DNA of 7,273 nucleotides from Planctomycetales bacterium. Lineage in GTDB: Bacteria; Planctomycetota; Planctomycetia; Pirellulales; Thermoguttaceae. Of the stretch, positions 1 through 4,658 are shown in pieces (the first letter of the stretch is position 1; each line of letters begins with the position of its first letter). The DNA is taken from assembly GCA_007122045.1 (NCBI GenBank), contig SKJM01000495.1, positions 1 to 7,273 on the forward strand, written 5' to 3'. Both the position numbers and the translations under genes were made by a program. The notes beneath the pieces were generated by a model that saw nothing but the letters and a program-made list of their open reading frames with translations, was not told the origin of the DNA and made no database searches.

Positions 1-543
1 CGCCCCGTCGATCTCGAGCACCTGCTGGGCGAGACGGTCGAGTTGGTCCGCCGGCGCGCGGAGCGGAACCGCATCCGCCTTCACTACCCCGGCGGCGAGC
101 GGCCCATCGCGGTCGTCGCCGACGCCACGCAGGTGCGGCAGGTCGTGCTGAACCTCCTGCTGAACGCGCTGGACGCCGTGCCGCCGGGAGGGACCGTGCA
201 TCTGGAGAGCGACCTCGAGGGGAAGCCGCCCGCGGCGTCCCACGGCCGATGGAAACGCCGCCGCAATGGTTGGGCCGCCGTGCGCGTGTCCGACAACGGA
301 ACCGGCCTGCCCGAGCAACTGGCCGAACGCGTGTTCGAACCGTTCGTCAGCACCAAGGAAGCAGGAACGGGGCTGGGCCTGTCCATCTGCAAGCGGATCC
401 TCGATGCGCACGGCGGCGAGATCAGCGCGGCCAACGGACCCGAAGGCGGGGCCGTCTTCACCGTCCGATTACCCCTGGCGGAATCCCCGCCGACCACCGA
501 CCCCCCGGGGGCCGAGTATGCCGAAACTGTTGATTGTCGATGA
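1..543 (+). CDS. Sensor histidine kinase, C-terminal catalytic (ATP-binding) part; 5' end outside window
   Basis: The reading frame is open from base 1 and ends at TGA 541-543, leaving 180 visible residues. They form the HATPase_c domain of a two-component sensor kinase. The N box is NLLLNALDA (residues 51-59, key Asn 55), the G1 box is DNGTG (98-102), the F box is FEPF (112-115) and the G2 box is GTGLGLS (122-128). The sensor region and the phospho-accepting histidine lie upstream of the window, so the input signal is unknown. A short basic Arg/Lys-rich insertion (about residues 73-92) sits between the N and G1 boxes. The last 26 bases overlap the start of the NtrC-type regulator gene, which implies translational coupling and makes this the cognate kinase. 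By family, ATP is used to autophosphorylate a histidine and the phosphate passes to the partner's Asp. Kinase identity is secure; the NtrB-like label is by association only. Confidence 0.95.
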   Translation, partial: RPVDLEHLLGETVELVRRRAERNRIRLHYPGGERPIAVVADATQVRQVVLNLLLNALDAVPPGGTVHLESDLEGKPPAASHGRWKRRRNGWAAVRVSDNGTGLPEQLAERVFEPFVSTKEAGTGLGLSICKRILDAHGGEISAANGPEGGAVFTVRLPLAESPPTTDPPGAEYAETVDCR

Positions 544-1969
544 CGAGCCCAACGTGCTCTACTCGTTCGAAAAAGGACTGTCGAAAGACGCTCCCACGCT
601 GCGCATCGACACGGCGGAAACCGGCGCCGACGCGCTGCGGGCGGTTCGCGCGCACAAGCCCGACGCCGTCGTGCTCGACATCCGGCTGCCCGACATGTCG
701 GGGCTCGAGGTGTTCGATCGCATTCGCGACATCGACTCCCGCCTGCCGGTCATTGTGGTCACGGCGCATTCGACCACCGACACGGCCATCGACGCCATGA
801 AGCAGGGAGCCTTCGATTACCTGCTCAAACCGGTCGATATCCACCAACTGCGCAGCCTGGTGGCCAAGGCACTCGAACTCAGCCGCTTGCAGCACGTGCC
901 CGCCGTCTTCGATCAGAACGGCGAGGAACCGGCGGCCGACCGGATCGTCGGGCGCTCGGCGGTAATGCAGGAGGTGTACAAGAGCATCGGGCGCGTGGCG
1001 CTGGAAGACGTAACCGTGCTCATCCTTGGCGAGAGCGGAACGGGGAAGGAGTTGGTGGCCCGGGCGATTTACCACCACAGCGGCCGCAACCGGAAGCCGT
1101 TCCTGGCCATCAACTGCGCCGCCCTGCCGGAGACGCTGCTCGAGAGCGAGCTGTTCGGCCACGAGCGGGGCGCGTTCACCGGCGCCGACCGGCGCCGCAT
1201 CGGCAAGTTCGAGCAGGCCCACGGCGGCACGCTGTTCCTCGACGAAATCGGCGACATGAGCCCGGCCACCCAGGCGAAGGTGCTCCGCGTATTGCAGGAC
1301 GGGCGGTTCGAGCGGGTAGGCGGCAGCGAGACCATCGCGTGCGACGTCCGCGTGGTGGCGGCCACCAACCAGAACCTGGAACGGAAGATCGCCGCCGGAG
1401 AGTTTCGCGAGGACCTGCTGTACCGGCTCAACGGTTTCGCCATTCACGTGCCCCCCTTGCGGGAGCGGCCGGACGACCTGCCGCTGTTGGTGGAACACTT
1501 CCTGAAGCGGTCGAACCAGGAGGCCAGCCAGCCGGTGCGGGCCGTGGCGCCGGAAGCCATGCACCTGCTGGAGGCGTACCACTGGCCGGGGAACGTTCGG
1601 GAACTGCAAAGCGTGGTGAAATACGCGGTGGTGCACGCCGTCGGCGAGGTGGTTACGCCCGACTGCCTGCCGGAGAGCTGCCGGGGGCTGAAGACGCTCG
1701 GCGCCGCCGGAGCGGCTGCGGACGAATTGCCCGACCTGGCCCGGTTCGTCCGGCGGCTCCTCCACACCGCCGACGGCAACCTGTACCGGCGGGTGCAGGA
1801 GGAAGTGGACCGGATCGTTCTGGGAGAAGCGCTGCGGCGCACGCGAGGGAACCAGGTGCATGCCAGCCAGCTTCTCGGCATGTCGAGAACGACCCTGCGC
1901 GCGAAACTGAGCAGCCTGAACCTGGAGGACGACGACTTCGACTCGCCGCAAGCAGCAGGGCCGGACTGA
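518..1969 (+). CDS. NtrC-family sigma-54-dependent response regulator (REC - AAA+ - Fis-type HTH)
   Basis: This is a complete 483-residue protein of normal length for the NtrC/AtoC/ZraR group. The receiver domain (about 1-120) has the acidic pair D8-D9, phospho-acceptor D54, T82 and K104. The AAA+ sigma-54 interaction domain (about 142-380) has Walker A GESGTGKE (171-178), an intact GAFTGA loop (218-223), Walker B GTLFLDE (237-243), candidate arginine fingers R297 and R303, and the sensor II motif GNVREL (358-363). A Fis-type helix-turn-helix occupies about 430-466. The ATG at 518 is chosen because it begins the canonical receiver strand MPKLLIVDDE; an in-frame start further upstream would only add kinase-overlap sequence. 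The Shine-Dalgarno is weak, consistent with coupling to the overlapping kinase gene. By family, phosphorylation drives oligomer assembly and ATP-dependent opening of sigma-54 promoters from upstream sites. Candidate targets lie just downstream. No key residue is missing. Confidence 0.97.
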   Translation: MPKLLIVDDEPNVLYSFEKGLSKDAPTLRIDTAETGADALRAVRAHKPDAVVLDIRLPDMSGLEVFDRIRDIDSRLPVIVVTAHSTTDTAIDAMKQGAFDYLLKPVDIHQLRSLVAKALELSRLQHVPAVFDQNGEEPAADRIVGRSAVMQEVYKSIGRVALEDVTVLILGESGTGKELVARAIYHHSGRNRKPFLAINCAALPETLLESELFGHERGAFTGADRRRIGKFEQAHGGTLFLDEIGDMSPATQAKVLRVLQDGRFERVGGSETIACDVRVVAATNQNLERKIAAGEFREDLLYRLNGFAIHVPPLRERPDDLPLLVEHFLKRSNQEASQPVRAVAPEAMHLLEAYHWPGNVRELQSVVKYAVVHAVGEVVTPDCLPESCRGLKTLGAAGAAADELPDLARFVRRLLHTADGNLYRRVQEEVDRIVLGEALRRTRGNQVHASQLLGMSRTTLRAKLSSLNLEDDDFDSPQAAGPD

Positions 1970-1986
1970 AGGAGTAACCGTGCACG

Positions 1987-2006
1987 GGGGACTGTCCCAA
2001 TTTTCG
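1987..2006 (+). repeat. REP-like repeat, copy 1 (direct)
   Basis: The 20-base unit begins GGGGACTGTCCC and ends in ATTTTCG. It matches copy 2 (2026-2045) at 16 of 20 positions and the reverse complement of copy 3 at 17 of 20. Its first part contains GGGAC-T-GTCCC, itself palindromic. It starts 17 bases after the regulator's stop codon. Confidence 0.65.
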
Positions 2007-2025
2007 CGGCGGAGAAGGCCGGTAA

Positions 2026-2100
2026 GGGGACAGGTCCATTTTTCGGGCATCGCCTTTCCCTGAAGATAACGTCTGTTGGCCGAAAAATGGACCAGTCCCC
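2026..2100. repeat. Large imperfect inverted repeat made of REP-like copies 2 and 3
   Basis: The 21-base arms at 2026-2046 and 2080-2100 are reverse complements with a single mismatch (20 of 21), separated by 33 bases. The core of each arm is GGTCCATTTTTCGG or its complement. Together with copy 1 and the hairpin at 2122-2140, this fills the spacer between the regulator and the FHA gene. The head-to-head arrangement resembles bacterial REP/BIME elements, which are mobilised by RAYT (REP-associated tyrosine) transposases; no such transposase is visible here. As RNA it would fold into a long stem-loop and could shield the regulator mRNA 3' end. Relative to the predicted start site at about 2180 it lies at roughly -154 to -80, where sigma-54 activators usually bind, so an operator role cannot be excluded. 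Confidence 0.75.
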
Positions 2101-2121
2101 GGCCGGCCCGTCAGAGGAACA

Positions 2122-2140
2122 GACAGGCTGAAAGCCTGTC
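2122..2140. repeat. Perfect 8-bp palindromic hairpin
   Basis: GACAGGCT (2122-2129) and AGCCTGTC (2133-2140) are perfect complements around a GAA loop. No T-tract follows, so it is not a standard intrinsic terminator. It could be another short interspersed repeat or a protein-binding dyad about 40-58 bases upstream of the predicted FHA start site. I recall similar CAGGCTG-AAAGCCTG elements as common intergenic repeats in planctomycete-like genomes, but cannot verify that here. Confidence 0.55.
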
Positions 2141-2153
2141 CCACGGGTTGCAT

Positions 2154-2169
2154 CGGCATGGTATTTGCA
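2154..2169 (+). promoter_or_regulatory. Candidate sigma-54 (-24/-12) promoter of the FHA gene
   Basis: The sequence is CGGCAT, five bases, then TTGCA, against consensus TGGCAC-N5-TTGCA: 9 of 11 positions match. The near-invariant GG (2155-2156) and GC (2167-2168) are present at the exact spacing. Transcription would start near 2180, giving a leader of about 30 nt to the ATG at 2211 with a ribosome site at 2200-2204. The gene for a sigma-54 activator ends 185 bases upstream. An overlapping sigma-70-like reading (TTGCAA, 17 bases, AATGAT) is weaker. Confidence 0.55.
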
Positions 2170-2210
2170 ACGTATTCAATCGGTCTGAATGATCGGTTCG
2201 GAGGCAGTCC

Positions 2211-2558
2211 ATGCAGGCAACATTCATTTGCATCGATGCACAAGGCGTACGGCGGCGGTACCACCTTGAGGAGTTTCCCGCCACCCTGGGGCGCAATGAG
2301 GACGCCGACGTGCAGGTGCCCAATCCCTGGGTGAGCGGAGCGCACTGCAAAATTGACCTTGTCGACGGAACGCTGATTGTGGAGGATTTGTTTTCCCGCA
2401 ACGGCACCCGGGTGAACGGGTGCTTCGTCCGCCGCTCGCCGCTGATGCCCGGCGACGAGTTGACGGTGGGAACCCTTGTATTCCAGGTTGCCTACCAGCG
2501 ATGCTCGGTCAGCGCGCCGCCGCAGGCAGTGTATATGGCGGCTCCCGGCGGTTCATGA
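2211..2558 (+). CDS. Small stand-alone FHA-domain protein
   Basis: The protein has 115 residues and is almost entirely one forkhead-associated domain (about 4-96). The conserved phosphothreonine-binding set is complete: GR (27-28), S42 and H45 in SGAHC, and N64-G65 in SRNGTRVNG with N69-G70 after it. By family it should bind a phosphothreonine peptide and work as an adaptor for a Ser/Thr kinase or a phosphorylated partner. It has no signal peptide or membrane segment, so it is presumably cytoplasmic. The start is supported by GGAGG at 2200-2204, six bases before the ATG. The tail after residue 97 is short and low in structure. It stands downstream of the two-component genes with its own sigma-54-like promoter, so its expression may respond to the adjacent regulator. 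No kinase gene is visible in the window, so the phosphorylated partner is unknown. Confidence 0.92.
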   Translation: MQATFICIDAQGVRRRYHLEEFPATLGRNEDADVQVPNPWVSGAHCKIDLVDGTLIVEDLFSRNGTRVNGCFVRRSPLMPGDELTVGTLVFQVAYQRCSVSAPPQAVYMAAPGGS

Positions 2559-2586
2559 TGCGCGGGGCGACGCGGGCGGCATCACG

Positions 2587-2595
2587 CCCCCCCCC
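2587..2595 (+). repeat. Run of nine cytosines in the FHA-lipoprotein spacer
   Basis: This is an uninterrupted C9 tract in the 173-base non-coding gap after the FHA stop codon. It is outside any coding region, so a length change would not shift a reading frame, though it could alter spacing in a leader or promoter. It could also be an assembly-error site. Confidence 0.6.
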
Positions 2596-2647
2596 GCCAG
2601 ACTGGCCCCGCGGCTGCCGCGACAGTAACAAGTCACATTTATTCCAA

Positions 2648-2696
2648 GGCGCTCGGCACCGCGGCTGGTTTCGGACGACCGGCCCGGCCGAGCGCC
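2648..2696 (+). promoter_or_regulatory. Extended stem-loop in the leader of the lipoprotein gene
   Basis: GGCGCTCGGC (2648-2657) pairs perfectly with GCCGAGCGCC (2687-2696). Inside it, GCTGGT (2664-2669) pairs with ACCGGC (2678-2683) using one G-U pair, around an eight-base loop. The structure ends 35 bases before the lipoprotein ATG and starts 90 bases after the FHA stop. No T-tract follows, so a leader structure, RNA-processing site or factor-dependent terminator is more likely than a simple intrinsic terminator. Confidence 0.55.
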
Positions 2697-2731
2697 GTGC
2701 TCTTCAGAACTCGTACGAGAAAGGATTCTCC

Positions 2732-3079
2732 ATGAAGTACATTCTCGGTATCAGCGTCGCGTTGGCCCTGGCTGGGCTGTGGTTGCCGGCTTCCGGATGC
2801 TGTCAACCGCCGCCGCCCCACACGCCGGCGCACCAGTTTGGCGGCTTTCCCGGCCAGCCTGTGAATCCTCACCCTCCGCAGCACCCGGGCGGCGGCGTCC
2901 AGCCTGTGAATCCTCACCCTCCGCAGCACCCGGGCGGCGGCGTCCAGCAATACCCGGGAGGCACGCAGATGCCGCCCTCGCAGCCGCCTGGAGGCGGGGG
3001 GTTCCAGCCCCCGGTTGAACACTCCTCGCCTGGCGGGGAAATCCAGTCGCCGGTGCCCGACAGCGGTCCGATGCAGTGA
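2732..3079 (+). CDS. Small Pro/Gly/His/Gln-rich probable lipoprotein with a 15-residue tandem repeat
   Basis: The protein has 115 residues. Residues 1-22 form an export signal: MK, a hydrophobic run from about 4 to 18, then ASGC with C23 as the likely lipidated cysteine. The lipobox has Ala rather than Leu at -3, so lipidation is probable but not certain. The mature part is low-complexity, rich in Pro, Gly, His and Gln, with no recognisable catalytic domain. It contains two identical copies of QPVNPHPPQHPGGGV (42-56 and 57-71) followed by a shorter QQYPGG echo. Such extended Pro/Gly segments usually act as flexible spacers in the cell envelope; the regular histidines could also bind metal, which is inference. 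The ATG at 2732 is supported by AAAGGA six bases upstream; reading further upstream would lose the signal peptide. The 173-base gap from the FHA gene leaves co-transcription open. I do not recognise a named family. Confidence 0.82.
   Translation: MKYILGISVALALAGLWLPASGCCQPPPPHTPAHQFGGFPGQPVNPHPPQHPGGGVQPVNPHPPQHPGGGVQQYPGGTQMPPSQPPGGGGFQPPVEHSSPGGEIQSPVPDSGPMQ
2854..2943 (+). repeat. Exact 45-bp tandem direct repeat, two copies, within the lipoprotein gene
   Basis: Bases 2854-2898 and 2899-2943 are identical over all 45 positions, and CCAG at 2944-2947 starts a third, diverged copy. The period is 15 codons, so copy-number change keeps the frame. Identity at third codon positions too points to recent duplication or ongoing slippage or recombination. 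Confidence 0.95.
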
Positions 3080-3086
3080 CCGCGGC

Positions 3087-3130
3087 CGGCGGCAGTGGCG
3101 CCGGCAGGATTCCGGCCGGCCCTGCCGCCG
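3087..3130 (+). terminator. GC-rich double stem-loop after the lipoprotein gene, possible terminator
   Basis: CGGCGGCAG (3087-3095) pairs perfectly with CTGCCGCCG (3122-3130), enclosing a second stem of GCCGGC (3100-3105 with 3115-3120) and a nine-base loop. It begins eight bases after the lipoprotein stop and ends 35 bases before the next promoter, the position expected of a transcript end. There is no T-tract, so it would be a non-canonical terminator or a 3'-end stabiliser. Confidence 0.45.
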
Positions 3131-3165
3131 TGGGCCCGCGATTCGCCTGACTAACCCACGCCCGT

Positions 3166-3181
3166 TGGCACCCCTTTTGCA
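3166..3181 (+). promoter_or_regulatory. Full-consensus sigma-54 (-24/-12) promoter
   Basis: TGGCAC (3166-3171), five bases, then TTGCA (3177-3181) match the sigma-54 consensus TGGCAC-N5-TTGCA at all 11 defined positions with correct spacing. Transcription is predicted to begin near 3192. That places the only plausible downstream start at ATG 3350 and argues against a start at ATG 3188. The promoter lies in an intergenic gap, on the same strand as and about 1.2 kb downstream of the sigma-54 activator gene. Confidence 0.8.
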
Positions 3182-3191
3182 CGCGATGTGT

Positions 3192-3349
3192 ATCTGTGCA
3201 CGGGGGGATCGCCCCCTTGGCGTACATTACCGCATTGCGGGGAGGAGGGCCGAGGAGTGCCTTCCAACCGCGGTTCGAACTGTAGTGCAAAAACGGGCCG
3301 GGGACGCCCCCTCAACGGCGGGCCGCTCCGGCTGCGCAGGAGGTCAGGC
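3192..3349 (+). other. Predicted 158-nt structured 5' leader of the 95-residue protein gene
   Basis: If transcription starts near 3192, the untranslated leader is unusually long. It contains a G5/C5 hairpin (3203-3207 with 3212-3216, loop ATCG) and another G5/C5 hairpin (3299-3303 with 3307-3311, loop ACG). I recognise no known riboswitch class. The boundary depends entirely on the promoter prediction. Confidence 0.35.
3338..3344 (+). promoter_or_regulatory. Strong ribosome binding site that fixes the start at 3350
   Basis: AGGAGGT is a near-perfect Shine-Dalgarno sequence, with AGGAGG ending six bases before the ATG at 3350. It decides this start over longer in-frame options upstream, which have no comparable site. 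Confidence 0.85.
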
Positions 3350-3637
3350 ATGGTAACCCGAGAGAGTAAGACGACAAATAAGATAGCCATCCCCAAGATC
3401 CGCCCCGCTTCCTGGCGGGTCTATGTTCAGGGAGAACAGGAGGCCCAATTCGTGCGCCGCGTCCTCGGCGAAGCGGGAATTGAGGTGACCGAACCCGAAC
3501 GCGAACCGGGACTCACCGATCCACCCCTGTATGCGGTCGTCGCAACGCCGCAGGCCGACGTGCCTTTGACGCAGGAAGAGCTGGTGGCGATCCTGGACCG
3601 GGAGGGGAAGCTGGTCATGGAGTTCGAGGCGTCGTAA
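3350..3637 (+). CDS. Hypothetical 95-residue protein, predicted small alpha/beta fold
   Basis: I do not recognise a family. The first 20 residues are basic and probably disordered. From residue 22 the pattern by eye is strand (WRVYVQ, 22-27), helix (about 29-42), strand (IEVTEPE, 44-50), strand (LYAVVATPQ, 60-68), helix (about 73-85), strand (KLVMEFEA, 87-94). This beta-alpha-beta-beta-alpha-beta order is that of ferredoxin-like folds, which include ACT, acylphosphatase-like and other small binding domains; this is a fold-level guess only. There is no signal peptide, membrane segment or cysteine pattern. Codon use has the strong third-position G/C bias expected of a real gene here, and the ribosome site is excellent. 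It lies alone behind the full-consensus sigma-54 promoter, so it is probably a conditionally expressed product and a candidate target of the nearby NtrC-type regulator. Confidence 0.85.
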   Translation: MVTRESKTTNKIAIPKIRPASWRVYVQGEQEAQFVRRVLGEAGIEVTEPEREPGLTDPPLYAVVATPQADVPLTQEELVAILDREGKLVMEFEAS

Positions 3638-3670
3638 CGCGGAACGGGCGCGGCGCGCAGTGGGGCTCGT

Positions 3671-3706
3671 CCGTTTCCAGGTGCAGACTGCTTTTTGGGG
3701 AAACGG
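3671..3706. terminator. Inverted repeat between convergent genes, possible bidirectional terminator
   Basis: CCGTTTCC (3671-3678) pairs perfectly with GGAAACGG (3699-3706) across a 20-base loop that itself holds GCAGACTGC and a T5 run. It lies between the stop of the plus-strand 95-residue gene (3637) and the stop of the minus-strand transglutaminase-like gene (3736). No U-tract follows the stem on either strand, so terminator function is uncertain. Confidence 0.35.
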
Positions 3707-3735
3707 CACAGCGGCGTGTGCCTACTACACTGGCG

Positions 3736-4395
3736 TCATTCTGTCGCGTACCGGCTGGTGATGTCGACCACGTGGCGTCCGCGCTGCCGGTACACGCGCG
3801 AACGCTCGCCGATCATTCGCGCGAACCACGGCCCGTCGGCAGGCTGCAAGCCTGGATACACGGGCCATTGCACGCGGTCGCGGAGAACCGGGTCGAGGTA
3901 GGAAAGGTCCACGGCTTTCCACCGCCCGTCGATGAACACCTCGGTCCACACGTGAAAGCTCCAGGAAACCTGCCGATGGGGCGTTCGCGGGTGTTCGATT
4001 TCGTTGGGCCCGACCACCGTGGCGGCCGTCGAAACGAGCCCGACGCTCCGTAGCAGCGCGACGGAAAACGCGGCATAATCGAAACATTGCCCGCGACGAG
4101 TCCCCTCGCCCAGCCGCTGCGCAATCGACCGGACCGATGCCGGCTTCCACGAGTCATCCGGGTTGTCGGTGTCCTCCGGAGCGCGGTTGCCCACCACGCC
4201 CAAACTGGGCCAGTATCCCTCGATCTTGCCGGCCGTCACCCATGCCACTCGCTGCACGGCCGCCCGTGGATGGCGGGAGCCGGCCACCGCCTCCATCGCC
4301 AGGCGGAAGACTGGCTCCCGGTCGAGGTCGAGTTGCCAATCGTACAACCTCGTTTCGCCGCCATTGGACTTCTGAGCGATTCGCCAAAGTCTCAT
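3736..4395 (-). CDS. Transglutaminase-like cysteine protein (Transglut_core type)
   Basis: The protein has 219 residues with a transglutaminase-core/papain-like domain at about 85-170. The triad is visible: C104 in RRGQCFDYA, H148 in WSFHVW and D163 in WKAVDLSYLD, with the spacing typical of this superfamily. By family, members act as thiol acyl-transferases, peptidases or amidases, so the reaction and substrate cannot be fixed from sequence. The N-terminus is the weak point. ATG at 4395 is the first start after an in-frame stop (codon at 4405-4407), there is no clear Shine-Dalgarno, and there is no signal peptide although many bacterial relatives are exported or membrane-linked. A later in-frame start such as Met34 is possible, or the gene may have lost an N-terminal part. 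It lies 263 bases downstream of the propeller gene on the same strand, possibly with its own sigma-54-like promoter. The region after the triad (170-219) shows no known motif. Confidence 0.85.
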   Translation of the reverse strand: MRLWRIAQKSNGGETRLYDWQLDLDREPVFRLAMEAVAGSRHPRAAVQRVAWVTAGKIEGYWPSLGVVGNRAPEDTDNPDDSWKPASVRSIAQRLGEGTRRGQCFDYAAFSVALLRSVGLVSTAATVVGPNEIEHPRTPHRQVSWSFHVWTEVFIDGRWKAVDLSYLDPVLRDRVQWPVYPGLQPADGPWFARMIGERSRVYRQRGRHVVDITSRYATE

Positions 4396-4603
4396 CGGTT
4401 GTGTTCACGGATTTCGAGTTTCCGGCGTAGCGGGTCGCGTCAATATGGCGGACCTCCCGCACGGCACGAAACGTCGGGCGGCACTTGTCCGACGGCCGTC
4501 ATCCTCGGGCGTTCACCGCTCCGCGCGGGACCGATGATCGCGCTCGGCCTTTCCTGCGGTTCCACCGCATGGCCCCGGCGCCGCCTGTTGACCGCCCTTG
4601 GTG

Positions 4604-4619
4604 TGCGAATTGCGTGCCG
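4604..4619 (-). promoter_or_regulatory. Weak candidate sigma-54 promoter upstream of the transglutaminase-like gene
   Basis: Read on the minus strand it is CGGCAC, five bases, then TCGCA: 9 of 11 consensus positions, with GG and GC correctly spaced. Transcription would start near 4593, leaving a leader of about 200 nt. Matches of this quality should occur by chance once or twice in a window of this size and composition, so position is the main support. The rest of the 4396-4658 gap shows nothing else I can support; its short open frames look like noise. Confidence 0.25.
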
Positions 4620-4658
4620 GATGGCTGCGGGCCGCCGTTCCATCGGGCTCCCCGGTGC

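Noticed and set aside
458..2050. Long minus-strand open frame (530 codons) opposite the regulator
   Set aside because: It is a mirror frame of a confidently identified NtrC-type gene in GC-rich DNA. Its translation is His/Arg/Gln-rich without any domain.
1980..2063. Short frame starting GTG at 1980, preceded by AAGGAG, immediately after the regulator stop
   Set aside because: Its 27 codons consist of the REP-like repeat copies, and the translated product is low-complexity and Arg-rich. The apparent ribosome site is only five bases of spacer after the stop codon and most likely coincidental.
2165..2193. Sigma-70-like promoter (TTGCAA, 17 bases, AATGAT) upstream of the FHA gene
   Set aside because: Only four of six positions match in each box, and the TTGCA is better explained as the -12 element of the overlapping sigma-54 site.
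2603..2618. Sigma-54-like match (8 of 11) upstream of the lipoprotein gene
   Set aside because: All mismatches are replaced by C in a very C-rich stretch next to the C9 tract, and a match this weak is expected several times by chance.
3188..3349. Longer in-frame N-terminus for the 95-residue protein, starting at ATG 3188
   Set aside because: That ATG would lie upstream of the predicted transcript start (about 3192). The added sequence has no protein-like pattern, and a near-perfect ribosome site precedes ATG 3350.
3151..3396. Minus-strand frame with a hydrophobic start (MGMAILFVVLL), resembling a signal peptide
   Set aside because: It covers the promoter, leader and start of the well-supported plus-strand gene, has no ribosome site that I can see, and its remainder is Arg/Pro-rich as expected of antisense GC-rich DNA.
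4440..4643. Minus-strand 67-codon frame in the gap between the two reverse-strand genes
   Set aside because: The product is Arg/Pro-rich without structure, and there is no ribosome site or neighbour support.
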